Shown: positions 45,230 to 54,194 of the stretch, piece by piece
Layout: each line of letters starts with the position of its first letter
Position numbering within the stretch: the first letter of the stretch is position 1
Source: an uncultured Paraprevotella sp.
Lineage (GTDB): Bacteria > Bacteroidota > Bacteroidia > Bacteroidales > Bacteroidaceae
Direction: 5' to 3'
Length of the DNA stretch: 64,000 nucleotides
Assembly: GCA_944321345.1 (NCBI GenBank)
Contig: CALUKY010000004.1
Location: 1 to 64,000 of the forward strand
The notes under the pieces: model-generated
What the model saw: only the letters and a program-made list of their open reading frames with translations
Database searches by the model: none
What the model was told of the DNA's origin: nothing
Translations under genes and position numbers: made by a program

Positions 45230-47113
45230 ATGGAACCTTTGAAGCATGAATGTGGTGTGGCAATGATCCGCCTCTTGAAACCTTTGGAATATTATCAGGA
45301 AAAGTATGGCACCTGGATGTATGGTCTGAACAAACTTTATCTGTTGATGGAGAAGCAGCACAATCGTGGGCAGGAAGCTGCCGGACTGGCTTGTGTAAAG
45401 CTTCAGGCCGATCCCGGAGAGGAATATATGTTCCGTGAACGCGCGTTGGGAGCAGGAGCCATTACGGAGATTTTCAGTAATGTGCACCAGAATTTCCGTG
45501 ACCTGACCCCGGAGCAGTTGGCCGATGCCACTTATGCCAAGACCTGTCTGCCTTTTGCCGGCGAACTTTATATGGGGCACCTGCGTTATTCCACCACCGG
45601 AAAGAGCGGTATTTCTTATGTGCATCCCTTCCTGCGCCGGAATAACTGGAGAGCCAAGAATCTGGCGCTTTGCGGTAACTTCAACCTGACCAACGTAGAT
45701 GAGATTTTTGCTGCCATCACCGCTTTCGGACAGCATCCGCGCAAATATGCCGATACCTATATTATGTTGGAGCAGGTGGGCCATCGTCTGGACCGTGAGG
45801 TGGAGCGCCTGTTCTTGCAATGTAAGGATGAAGGTCTGGAGGGTATGGACATTACTCATGCCATTGAAGACCGTATTGATCTGGCCAACGTGCTGCGCAC
45901 TTCAAGTCCGCAATGGGACGGCGGCTATGTGATTTGCGGTATGACCGGTAGCGGGGAGACCTTTGCCGTGCGTGACCCGTGGGGTATCCGTCCGGGGTTC
46001 TGGTATATGGACGACGAAATCATGGTATTGGCTTCGGAGCGTCCGGTAATCCAGACGGCACTGAATGTACCTGCTGATGCCATTCACGAACTGTTGCCCG
46101 GTCAGGCCATCATGCTGAATAAGAAAGGAGAGATGCGACTGACTCAGATCAATGAGCCGAAGGTTCAGAAATCCTGCTCTTTCGAACGTATCTACTTTTC
46201 CCGTGGAAGTGATGTGGACATCTACCGTGAGCGCAAGATGCTTGGAAAGCTGTTGGTAGATCCGATTCTGAAAGCGGTGAACAACGATGTAGTGCATACC
46301 GTATTCTCCTTTATTCCGAATACGGCCGAAGTGGCTTTCTACGGTATGCTCGAAGGATTTGACAATTATCTGAACAAACTGAAGATACAGCGTATTGAGG
46401 CTTTGGGACACAAACCCAGTCACAGCGAATTGCAGGCGATTCTGTCGCAGCGTATCCGCAGCGAGAAGGTGGCCATCAAGGATATCAAGCTCCGCACTTT
46501 CATTGCCGAGGGAAATACCCGTAATGACCTGGCTACTCATGTGTATGACATTACCTATGGCAGTCTGGTGCCTTATGAGGATAATCTGGTGATCATAGAC
46601 GACAGTATTGTGCGCGGCACGACTCTGAAGCAGAGTATCATCAGTATTCTGGACCGTCTGCATCCCAAGAAGATTGTCATTGTATCTTCTTCGCCTCAGG
46701 TGCGCTATCCGGACTATTACGGAATCGACATGGCCAGTCTGGAGCAGTTCATCGCCTTCCGTGCGGCTATTGCCCTGTTGTTTGAACGCGGTATGGAAGG
46801 CCGCATCCGTGAGGTGTACGAACAGTGCCAGCAACAGCTTGCTTTGCTTAAGGAGCAGATGGTCAATGCCGTGAAGGGCATTTACGAACCGTTTACGGAC
46901 GAGGAAGTAGCGGCCAAAATGGTGGATCTGCTCAAACCGAAGAATGTTCAGGCGCAGGTGGAGATTGTTTATCAGACTATCGAAGGATTGCATGAGGCAT
47001 GCCCCGATCACGAAGGTGACTGGTACTTCAGCGGTGACTATCCGACACCGGGTGGCGTCAAGCTGGTTAATCAGGCTTTCGTGCGTTTCTACGAGGCGAA
47101 CTTTACGAAATAA
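45230..47113 (+). CDS. Long PurF-like glutamine amidotransferase/phosphoribosyltransferase
   Basis: A 627-residue protein with a class II glutamine amidotransferase domain. A short propeptide MEPLKHE precedes nucleophile C8 (ECGVAMIR), and a phosphoribosyltransferase domain carries the PRPP loop VIIDDSIVRGTT and YPDYYGIDM. It is about 120-150 residues longer than ordinary PurF. There is extra sequence before the PRPP loop (about 365-425) and a C-terminal extension (about 525-627) not seen in PurF. It may be an amidophosphoribosyltransferase of purine synthesis or a specialised paralogue. Divergence from gltB suggests nitrogen control. The GTG at 45200 is rejected because it lies in the promoter. 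Confidence 0.85.
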   Translation: MEPLKHECGVAMIRLLKPLEYYQEKYGTWMYGLNKLYLLMEKQHNRGQEAAGLACVKLQADPGEEYMFRERALGAGAITEIFSNVHQNFRDLTPEQLADATYAKTCLPFAGELYMGHLRYSTTGKSGISYVHPFLRRNNWRAKNLALCGNFNLTNVDEIFAAITAFGQHPRKYADTYIMLEQVGHRLDREVERLFLQCKDEGLEGMDITHAIEDRIDLANVLRTSSPQWDGGYVICGMTGSGETFAVRDPWGIRPGFWYMDDEIMVLASERPVIQTALNVPADAIHELLPGQAIMLNKKGEMRLTQINEPKVQKSCSFERIYFSRGSDVDIYRERKMLGKLLVDPILKAVNNDVVHTVFSFIPNTAEVAFYGMLEGFDNYLNKLKIQRIEALGHKPSHSELQAILSQRIRSEKVAIKDIKLRTFIAEGNTRNDLATHVYDITYGSLVPYEDNLVIIDDSIVRGTTLKQSIISILDRLHPKKIVIVSSSPQVRYPDYYGIDMASLEQFIAFRAAIALLFERGMEGRIREVYEQCQQQLALLKEQMVNAVKGIYEPFTDEEVAAKMVDLLKPKNVQAQVEIVYQTIEGLHEACPDHEGDWYFSGDYPTPGGVKLVNQAFVRFYEANFTK

Positions 47114-47162
47114 GTTTTTGAAGGCAGGCTCTTTGTTTCTGGCGGATGCTTTGTAACCAATA

Positions 47163-47206
47163 CCGCCCCTTTGTTCGGTGTCGTCCGGGCAAAGGGGCGG
47201 ATTTTA
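47163..47206 (+). terminator. Terminator of the PurF-like gene
   Basis: CCGCCCCTTTG (47163-47173) pairs perfectly with CAAAGGGGCGG (47190-47200), followed by ATTTTATT. Confidence 0.85.
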
Positions 47207-47300
47207 TTGGCGTTTTCTGTTTTTGTGTTTTTTGTCAGAACAGAAGCTTATCGTTTTTCCGGTTTTATGATCGGAAACTTAGAATTTTGAGAACCATGGG

Positions 47301-50027
47301 CTACTTTTTTCCAATCTGTTTGCTCAAGAGTGTACCGTCCTGACTCAGTCCTTCCGCATCAACCGAGAGTCTGGTCTTTTGGCTGTTGTTGTAGAAGGTT
47401 ATGGTTTTCTTTTCACCCGGTTTGAGACGGATATCGGGATTCCAGTAAAGGGTGCGCCGGTAGTCTTTGGTATCGGGAAGCGGTTTGTTGCTGTAGTCCG
47501 GACTATAGAAAGCGTCGCATTCGGCAAATCCTGACAGGATGATATAACGGTCGCGGTAAGTCTGCCGTTGGGTGCTTTCATCATATTGTATGGCGTTGAA
47601 TACAATTTCCGGGGTATTGGCACCGGCGTAGCGTTCATTTCCACGTTCACGTGGGGCAAAGTCCGTATAAAGTTTAAACCATTGGGTATATTTCAGATAG
47701 CGGTATGATTCCAGTTTGCCTTCGCCGCCCCATTCCATAGATTTGCTCCGGTTGTTGAACTCTACCCGGATTTTGGGCATCTCGTTGGTGCCGTAATCGC
47801 CCGTATAGGCCAATGGAAAACGGTTGAGCATACTCACTGTTTCCGACAGTCCTTCCTGGTAGTAGCGTGGAGTGGTGACCAGTCCTAAATCCAGTGCGTC
47901 GTTGAACACCCGATAGGCATCCAGGGTCAGTGCCGGCTTGCTTCGATTGATTTTTCGCAGTCCTCCCTTGTTGGAACGGACGCTGATTTCGGGCAGTTTG
48001 TAAATATTGGCCATAGATTCCGTTTCGTACGGTTGAAAAGTTTCGTCAGCCAGATTGTCCTGATAATAGGAATAGGGTTTACTGGTCAGCGGGAAGAAAA
48101 GATCACGTTTGATGTAGTATTCCGGAAAAGCCTCTTCGTTGGCAAATCCGTTCATCTCTTCCATTTTGTTTTTGATCCAGCGTTGCAATTCGTTTTTCGA
48201 CTTGCTGTCCGGTTTCTGGTTCTTGATGGAGTCGTTGGCCGACAGGAACAGTACACACTGACCGAAGAAGCGCGGAGTAGGCATATAGAAATAACCGTTT
48301 TCGGTGATTTGTTCCGTTTCTACCACCAATGTGTCCTGAGCATAGTCGGCATGCACGACGGCCGGTTTGTTGATGGTGCTGTAATTCCGGTCGTAATACG
48401 CTTCGGCCCTTTTCGGATCGGAATCTTTCAGCGACAAGTATCTTTCCAGAATTTTTCTCCGGTCATAACTTTGGTTTCTGATGTCGCCATAGTCTTTGTA
48501 CAGGCGTCCGGAAAGAGTCTGATATTTTTCGGGCAGATAGTTCAGCTTAAAGGAACCGATACCGGACAGATCTGTCCATTTGTACCGTCGCCATCCCTGT
48601 ACCATCATCAGCAGATCCAGATCGGCATGGTGCGTACTGTCGTCCGCCTCAAAATAATATCCCGGATTTTCGATAAATCCTTTCAGTTCGCTGCCCAACA
48701 GCATTTCCGTGAGGATGTTTCCGTTGTCGTAATTGGAGGTCATGGTCGCAGCGTCGCGCACGGCCAGCGAGATATGGGCATCGGTTGGTGCTGTCTGCGA
48801 CAGTGTGAGTTGAATGGGGGCAAAAGCACCGTATTCCTGTTCCACTCCTTCAATGTGCAGTTGTTCTTTCAGCATATCCTCGTGACGAACAAAGAACAGT
48901 CGTTCGGCATAGATCCGTCCTTCCGCGTCGTAAACGGTAACCTGATTCACCCCGGTTGGCAGATCTCCAAGAGCCAGACGGACGGTTGTCGAAGTGCCGT
49001 TCTGCACCCGGAAAACCGTATCCTTGCGCAGGATGCCGCTGCTCAGGATGTGCATGCCTAATTCTTTTTCTGCCTCCAGTCCGGAAGCCTGGAGGGTGAT
49101 CTGCACCTGAGTGTCGTTTTGTGTCAGACGCAGAGCGCAGCCCTGCTGCTCCACTTTGGGCAGTTCAAACCGGTAGTCATATCCTTCGTATTTCAGTTCG
49201 GCGGTATAGGTTTGGTTGCCTTGCGGTTGCGACAGAGTAAATGTGCCGCGTCCCGAGGCGTTCGGGGTGGTTTGAACTACGCTGTTTCCCTGAGCATTGC
49301 GGATGGTGATGGGAACGCATACCTTTTTCATCTGTTCGTCGGTCAGCTCATAAGCCACACGCCCTTCCGTTCCGGCTATCAGACTGCCTCCTTCTGGAAA
49401 GAAACTCAGGTTCAGTTTCGGTTTTTCTTTCTTGGTCTTGAAATACCGCATCATGGGTCTGACGGTCATGTTCTGTTCATACATCCCCTTTTCCAGCGGC
49501 TTGTCATAAACCGGAAACACACGGGAATACAGCTTTTCGTAATCTACGAAGAAATCCTTCATGGCGTCTGTATTGAAGAAATAATCCTTATAGCCGAATT
49601 CCTGTGGTATTTTCTCCGGTTCGATACGTCCGAAATTGAGCATCCACCGAGTGTAGGCTCTCAATTCATAAAAACCGCCGTAGAGCGAGTCCGTGAGTAC
49701 AAAGTTGCCGTAACCGGTGGTGTCGTTCTCCAGCGGGATCTGCTGCCGTTCTACCAGAAATCCGTCGGGAGTAAGCAGTTCCACATAAAGAATTTTGCTC
49801 AGGTCGGTCGGCTTTTGGTTATCGGTACGGGTTACATAAGCTTTGAACCAGATGGTATCTCCTAGGAAATAGCACGTGTTGTCCATGTGCAGGAACACTT
49901 TTTCCTGCGGAAAGCTCTTTCCGTTCTTTTCTACACGTTCGGTCCAGTCGGTCAGATTCTGTGCTTGTGTCCCTAAGGCGCCGAATGTGATCAGTGTGGC
50001 TATTGTCCATATTCTTTTTACCTTCAT
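47301..50027 (-). CDS. Large exported MG2/macroglobulin-like protein of the Bacteroides envelope
   Basis: A 908-residue protein with a signal peptide (cut near TQA-Q). The first part has EKVFLHMDNTCYFLGDTIWF, the MG2-like start common to Bacteroidetes envelope proteins, followed by repeated beta domains. The block LSFFPEGGSLIAGTEGRVAY and the Tyr-rich middle are typical of the group. The last third contains text like a degenerate TonB plug (LPEISVRSNKGG). Such proteins are often annotated as TonB plug or MG2 proteins of unknown role, and they may assist outer-membrane transport or protease defence. It follows the NlpE-like gene on the same strand. Confidence 0.75.
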   Translation of the reverse strand: MKVKRIWTIATLITFGALGTQAQNLTDWTERVEKNGKSFPQEKVFLHMDNTCYFLGDTIWFKAYVTRTDNQKPTDLSKILYVELLTPDGFLVERQQIPLENDTTGYGNFVLTDSLYGGFYELRAYTRWMLNFGRIEPEKIPQEFGYKDYFFNTDAMKDFFVDYEKLYSRVFPVYDKPLEKGMYEQNMTVRPMMRYFKTKKEKPKLNLSFFPEGGSLIAGTEGRVAYELTDEQMKKVCVPITIRNAQGNSVVQTTPNASGRGTFTLSQPQGNQTYTAELKYEGYDYRFELPKVEQQGCALRLTQNDTQVQITLQASGLEAEKELGMHILSSGILRKDTVFRVQNGTSTTVRLALGDLPTGVNQVTVYDAEGRIYAERLFFVRHEDMLKEQLHIEGVEQEYGAFAPIQLTLSQTAPTDAHISLAVRDAATMTSNYDNGNILTEMLLGSELKGFIENPGYYFEADDSTHHADLDLLMMVQGWRRYKWTDLSGIGSFKLNYLPEKYQTLSGRLYKDYGDIRNQSYDRRKILERYLSLKDSDPKRAEAYYDRNYSTINKPAVVHADYAQDTLVVETEQITENGYFYMPTPRFFGQCVLFLSANDSIKNQKPDSKSKNELQRWIKNKMEEMNGFANEEAFPEYYIKRDLFFPLTSKPYSYYQDNLADETFQPYETESMANIYKLPEISVRSNKGGLRKINRSKPALTLDAYRVFNDALDLGLVTTPRYYQEGLSETVSMLNRFPLAYTGDYGTNEMPKIRVEFNNRSKSMEWGGEGKLESYRYLKYTQWFKLYTDFAPRERGNERYAGANTPEIVFNAIQYDESTQRQTYRDRYIILSGFAECDAFYSPDYSNKPLPDTKDYRRTLYWNPDIRLKPGEKKTITFYNNSQKTRLSVDAEGLSQDGTLLSKQIGKK

Positions 50028-50051
50028 ACGCTTGTATTCTTTTTATCCATG

Positions 50052-50099
50052 AAAAAAGCCATTCGGTCTGCCTTCATGCAAAGGCAGGCGGAATGGCTT
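50052..50099 (-). terminator. Terminator of the NlpE-like gene
   Basis: On the minus strand AAGCCATTC-type arms (50056-50074 with 50081-50099, two imperfect pairs) close a short loop and run into six U residues. It separates the NlpE-like gene from the MG2-like gene. Confidence 0.75.
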
Positions 50100-50115
50100 G
50101 TTGTTTGTCTGATGA

Positions 50116-50568
50116 TTACATCTTCTTGTTCAGAATGTATTGGTCGGCCAAGGCGCCGGTGATGACCTGTTGCTGCTTGTCCAGCATTTTCAGGCGGTTT
50201 TCCTCTACCTTATAATAAGTTGTGTCGCCGTCTTCTGTTACGGTGTACAGGATGTTCTGGTCAATGACATATGCTCCTTTCGAGGTGAATTTCTCACGGT
50301 CGATATAATCCTGGGTCAGATCAAAAGTCTTGTCTTTGTTCAGGGTAAGTGAAATGTTGATACCCGGACAGTCGGCAGCCGGAATAGTTCCTTCATAAGT
50401 ACCCCAATAGTCGAGCGCGTTTTCAGCGTTGTGCATATCGGGGGCTTGAGAAGTGTCGTAAGCTATACTGTCAGATGCAGTCTGTTTCTCGGCTGTCTGT
50501 TTGTTGTTGGAACAGCCGCATACGGTTGCTCCCAATAAGAATAAGATTCCTCCGAATAATTTTTTCAT
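50116..50568 (-). CDS. NlpE-like lipoprotein
   Basis: A 150-residue outer-membrane-type lipoprotein with lipobox TVCGCSNN (modified Cys at about 19). A polar linker rich in Thr, Gln and Asp leads to an NlpE N-terminal-like domain: YWGTYEGTIPAADCPGINIS, then LTLNKDKTFDLTQDY and YKVEENRLKMLDKQQQVI. In E. coli NlpE senses envelope stress and surface contact through the Cpx system; here only the domain is shared and no Cpx genes are nearby. A strong Bacteroides promoter lies 26 bases upstream. Confidence 0.88.
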   Translation of the reverse strand: MKKLFGGILFLLGATVCGCSNNKQTAEKQTASDSIAYDTSQAPDMHNAENALDYWGTYEGTIPAADCPGINISLTLNKDKTFDLTQDYIDREKFTSKGAYVIDQNILYTVTEDGDTTYYKVEENRLKMLDKQQQVITGALADQYILNKKM

Positions 50569-50593
50569 GATTTCAAATTTAGTTGATTCTAGG

Positions 50594-50623
50594 CAAAGGT
50601 AATCTTTATTTTGGATTTATCAA
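50594..50623 (-). promoter_or_regulatory. Bacteroides-type promoter of the NlpE-like gene
   Basis: On the minus strand TTG (50623-50621), 19 bases, then TACCTTTG (50601-50594), exact for -33/-7 spacing. Transcription should begin about 20 bases before the start codon. Confidence 0.8.
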
Positions 50624-50797
50624 TCTGTTCTGTGGCTTTCGTAAACTGATTTAGGAAAATATTATAAGCTGAAAGATTAAAACAAGTTTTTGATTTTTTA
50701 GAAAAATCTTGTTTTATGTGTGATATTGTAATAATTTTATTTATTATATTCGCAAAACAGATATGAAATAGTGTTGAACCTAAAAAATCTGCAAATC

Positions 50798-52408
50798 ATG
50801 AAAGCAAGACACATTTTGCCGCTATTTGCGCTTGCACTTTTTGCTTCTTGTGGTGAAAAAGCTGAGATTACCCATCTGCCCGTACAGTCTGAGCAGGAAG
50901 GGAAATGGGGGATGGTGACCACCGATGGTGAAGTTGTTTTTGAAGGAAGGTTTGAGAATGAACCGGGTGTGCCCCGCAGAGAGCGTTTTCTGGTTCAGAA
51001 TGAAGACGAACTTCTAGAATTTTATACGGTAGAGAAAGAGCCCCAAAAGATTGGTAAATCCTATCGTACGGCAATGGGATTTATCAATGAAGTGACAGCA
51101 GTGGCCGAAGCGGACAGTGTGATCAAACTGATAGACCGGGAGGGGCATGAAGTGCTGCGCCTGGCAGAGATTAACGGAAAAGATGTGGAACAGGTGACAG
51201 ATGCCCGTGACGGGGTTTTTGTCTTTAAGGATGAAACAGAAGCTTGCGGTTGCATTGATACCAAAGGTGAAGTCCTGATTCCGGCGGAGTATGAGTTTCT
51301 GAGCCTTTTGGGAAACGGCTATGTTTTGGGTAAGCCTAAGACTCTGTTGCCTGAGGGAGAGCGACGGAATCCTTATTGGATCATGAATCTTCAGGGAGAG
51401 AAACTCGGAGAGGTAAATATGATGAAATATGACGGAGTAGGCTTTGAGCTGATTGATGGAAAATATTTGAGCGTGAGCCGCTACGATGATGATCAGAACA
51501 GTTCCGGGTTGATAGCTATGGATGGAACTGAGAAAATGCCTTTGAATGCATCGGTTTCAGAAATTAAAAACCCGTGTAAGGACATGTTTGTGTTCTCAGA
51601 CGGCGAGTTATATGGAGTCATGAATGTAGAAGGCAAACAGTTGATTCCGGCCAAATATAAGCAACTTTATTTTATGTCAGAGGATCGGCTGATGGCATTT
51701 GACCAGGATTTTAAGGGAAAGATTATTGATTTGAAAGATCAGCAGGTAGGGGAATATACCGGTTATGTACATCAATATCCCGAAGCCCGATACTATACCA
51801 AGCATGCTGTTGTGCCGCAGACGGATACCCAGTGGGTGTTTATTGATAAAGACGGAAAGGATATCGGAGAGAAACACTGGTATCGTGTTGGATGTAGCGA
51901 TTACCAGATGGTTGTAGAAAATGATTATTTTGATCCGAAAGAGATGTTGGAGTGGCTGAAGGTTACGGCGAATGGTGTTGACGGATTGACCTTCTCGTCT
52001 ATGTCAGAAGAGGTACAGGCACGCGAAACGGATATTTTTTACGATAATATCAGTAATAATACCAGTTTCCGAAAGACATACCGAAATCGGAATGTTTGGG
52101 TAAATGTTTATATGTCCGGAAACCTGAAGGCCCGTCGTGGAGGAGTATGGCAACATACCAAGGCAACTCCGGTATGTTTCGTAATCAATACAAGCGATGA
52201 CCGCATTTCTGCTGAGGCTGAGTGGAAAGCGTATACAACTATGGCACGTGAGTTAGGAAAAGAAAAGGTAGAAGTGGACGGTCCGTTTGAGGTCTATCAA
52301 ATCAACGAAGACACTTATGCCGTTGTGGAGCGTCGTTCAGACGTTGCTTGTTTCTTCTATTTGTGTAAGGCCTCCTGTTTGCGGAAGGTTTTGACACAGA
52401 ATCTGTAA
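50798..52408 (+). CDS. WG-repeat lipoprotein
   Basis: A 536-residue lipoprotein (lipobox LFASC, signal MKARHILPLFALALFASC) built of WG repeats: GKWGMVTTDGEVVFEG, CGCIDTKGEVLIPAEYEF, YGVMNVEGKQLIPAKYKQ, each a short beta unit. The C-terminal 150 residues differ and contain NVWVNVYMSGNLK and repeated Tyr/Phe. The start at 50798 is chosen as the first codon of the signal peptide, as the upstream ATG at 50771 adds nine residues without signal character. WG repeats are thought to mediate protein contacts. It lies 14 bases before a related gene. Confidence 0.85.
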   Translation: MKARHILPLFALALFASCGEKAEITHLPVQSEQEGKWGMVTTDGEVVFEGRFENEPGVPRRERFLVQNEDELLEFYTVEKEPQKIGKSYRTAMGFINEVTAVAEADSVIKLIDREGHEVLRLAEINGKDVEQVTDARDGVFVFKDETEACGCIDTKGEVLIPAEYEFLSLLGNGYVLGKPKTLLPEGERRNPYWIMNLQGEKLGEVNMMKYDGVGFELIDGKYLSVSRYDDDQNSSGLIAMDGTEKMPLNASVSEIKNPCKDMFVFSDGELYGVMNVEGKQLIPAKYKQLYFMSEDRLMAFDQDFKGKIIDLKDQQVGEYTGYVHQYPEARYYTKHAVVPQTDTQWVFIDKDGKDIGEKHWYRVGCSDYQMVVENDYFDPKEMLEWLKVTANGVDGLTFSSMSEEVQARETDIFYDNISNNTSFRKTYRNRNVWVNVYMSGNLKARRGGVWQHTKATPVCFVINTSDDRISAEAEWKAYTTMARELGKEKVEVDGPFEVYQINEDTYAVVERRSDVACFFYLCKASCLRKVLTQNL

Positions 52409-52422
52409 TATTCAGACAGTTC

Positions 52423-53538
52423 ATGATGAATCGATTAAAAAAAGTATTTTGTTTGTTTCTGACGGTGTTTACCTTGTTTTCCTGTCAGGATAAAGGCAGT
52501 CCGTATTTTGAATATGTTCCCTTCAAACGGGAACACCGTGATTTGTGGGGCATGATTGGTCTTGACGGTAAGATCCTTTTTGAGAACAAATATCTCTCAT
52601 GTCCTTCTCCGGTTTATAACGGGGTGTTCATGCTTCAGGGAAGCGATGGGTATGAATTTTATACAGCTGAAGAAGAACCCGAAAAAGTGGCAGGTCCATA
52701 TAAACGGGCCTGTCCCTTTACCGATGTGCTTACTCCCGTGGTCACTCAAGAAGGAGTGATGCAGATTATAGACCGTAAAGGAAAAGTGATTCGGATTCTG
52801 GATGAAGTGGACGGAAAGAAAATAGAAACGTTGCATAGTTTCAGGCATGGTAAGGCTTCTTTCCGTACCGGAGATGGCTGGGGCGTGATGAATATGGATG
52901 GTGAGGTCTGTGTTCCTCCGGTCTATCGCTTTGCCTTAGATGTATTGGATAATGGCTTTTTAATGGGAGTAAAAGGCGGACCTCAGGAAGGATATACTAC
53001 GGTGATATGCAATCATGACGGAGAGGTAGTGGACTCCTTGAAGGGAACTTTTAACCCTGATATCTCAAATGGAACCTATCTGGTTACAGACGGATACTTT
53101 TCCAATGCCATTGTTGATGTTCATGGTAAGGTTGTGATTCCTGAGAAAGAATCCAGAACGGTAAACGACCAGTTTGATAATCTGTTTGTTCTTCGTGAAG
53201 CAGGTGCTTTTAGTCTGATTCGGGCAGAAAGAGATACACTATTGAAATCAGATTACTCGACGATGCAAATCGTAGACAAGGACCGTTTGCTTCTTGGTAT
53301 ACGGGGAGAGGGTATCGTTTTGGCTGATTTTTCCGGAAAGGTATTGAGCAGACCGCTTTTTGATGTCAACCGGATGTCTCGTTATTATAATGGAAAAGTG
53401 ATGCCGGTAAGACGTAACGGAGATTTCCGTTGGATGTTTATCGATAAAGATGGGATTCCGATCAGTCGGGATGCGTACAAGGAACTGAATTTTTATAATG
53501 ATAGAAACGGGAAGGCAACTTTCAGTGTTTCTCTTTAA
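52423..53538 (+). CDS. WG-repeat lipoprotein, paralogue of the preceding gene
   Basis: A 371-residue lipoprotein (signal MMNRLKKVFCLFLTVF, lipobox TLFSC) with WG repeats such as RDLWGMIGLDGKILFEN, WGVMNMDGEVCVPPVY and ALIVDVHGK-type units. The order of motifs and YTAEEEPEKVAGPYKRA correspond to the first part of its neighbour (YTVEKEPQKIGKSYRTA), so the pair arose by tandem duplication. The C-terminal domain of the neighbour is absent here. The two genes are 14 bases apart and share a terminator. Function unknown. Confidence 0.83.
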   Translation: MMNRLKKVFCLFLTVFTLFSCQDKGSPYFEYVPFKREHRDLWGMIGLDGKILFENKYLSCPSPVYNGVFMLQGSDGYEFYTAEEEPEKVAGPYKRACPFTDVLTPVVTQEGVMQIIDRKGKVIRILDEVDGKKIETLHSFRHGKASFRTGDGWGVMNMDGEVCVPPVYRFALDVLDNGFLMGVKGGPQEGYTTVICNHDGEVVDSLKGTFNPDISNGTYLVTDGYFSNAIVDVHGKVVIPEKESRTVNDQFDNLFVLREAGAFSLIRAERDTLLKSDYSTMQIVDKDRLLLGIRGEGIVLADFSGKVLSRPLFDVNRMSRYYNGKVMPVRRNGDFRWMFIDKDGIPISRDAYKELNFYNDRNGKATFSVSL

Positions 53539-53555
53539 AGAAATTGTTTTTTTCG

Positions 53556-53606
53556 AAAGATCCGTTTTGGGGAGCATAGCTTATCCGAAAACGGATCTTT
53601 TTTTAT
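53556..53606 (+). terminator. Terminator of the WG-repeat pair
   Basis: A 13-bp stem, AAAGATCCGTTTT (53556-53568) with AAAACGGATCTTT (53588-53600), followed by a long T run. Confidence 0.9.
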
Positions 53607-53668
53607 TATTTCAGATTTAGGCATAGTGGTTTTTCTGTTCTTTTGCGTTTCATGGAAAAAGAGTGTTT

Positions 53669-53965
53669 ATGAAAAATGAAACAAATAGCCGCTTGTGTAA
53701 GGCAAAGGATGATTCCGGAAAGAAAAATACAGGTAAATGGTTTTTGTTCGGACATTTTTGGATTGTTCGTTGCGAAGTGAACCATCCTTTGATGTTCCGG
53801 CAGTTGCTGGTACGTTGTCTGGTTACATTCTTTTTGTTGCTGACATTATTGTTTACCGTAATCTTTTATGTGCGAAAAGGGCGTCATATCCGTTCATCCC
53901 CTCAGGCTGATGCTTTGGAATGGGTAGATCGCCAAAATGAAGCTTATGTACTTCAAAAATCATAA
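53669..53965 (+). CDS. Small single-pass membrane protein, unknown function
   Basis: A 98-residue protein with a polar, Lys-rich start (KNETNSRLCKAKDDSGKK), a strong transmembrane helix near residues 48-68 (LVTFFLLLTLLFTVIFYVR) and a polar tail. I do not recognise the family. Upstream, TTCTTTTG (one mismatch to TAnnTTTG, at about 53637-53644) may be a -7 element. A 6-codon frame (ATG at 53652) ends with TGA overlapping the ATG at 53669, which could couple translation. A hairpin ATAACC...GGTTAT lies just after the stop. Could be chance. Confidence 0.45.
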   Translation: MKNETNSRLCKAKDDSGKKNTGKWFLFGHFWIVRCEVNHPLMFRQLLVRCLVTFFLLLTLLFTVIFYVRKGRHIRSSPQADALEWVDRQNEAYVLQKS

Positions 53966-54084
53966 CCCCGGAGGAGCTCCGGTTATGGGATTTTACCAGG
54001 GTTCATAACTTAATGGGTACAGTGATAATTTGTCCGTTGAAGAATAAAATAAAGACGAAAGCACGTATTTTTCCAGAAAATATT

Positions 54085-54092
54085 TATTTTTG
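54085..54092 (+). promoter_or_regulatory. Putative -7 promoter element of the SEC-C/AraC operon
   Basis: TATTTTTG matches TAnnTTTG. The leader of about 95 bases contains CTGACTG (54114-54120) and CAGTCAG (54135-54141), a 7-bp hairpin. Confidence 0.5.
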
Positions 54093-54194
54093 CAATAGAC
54101 TGAAAAAGAGAGGCTGACTGTAGAGGTATTTTTGCAGTCAGGGTCTTCAGTGATTCAGGTTGCTTTTTAGTAGGATATATAGCAGAACATCAAT

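Noticed and set aside
45902..47011. 369-codon open frame on the minus strand inside the PurF-like gene
   Set aside because: Antisense to conserved PRPP-loop sequence; no start context.
48033..49061. 342-codon open frame on the plus strand inside the MG2-like gene
   Set aside because: Antisense shadow of an exported protein with a clear signal peptide and family motifs.
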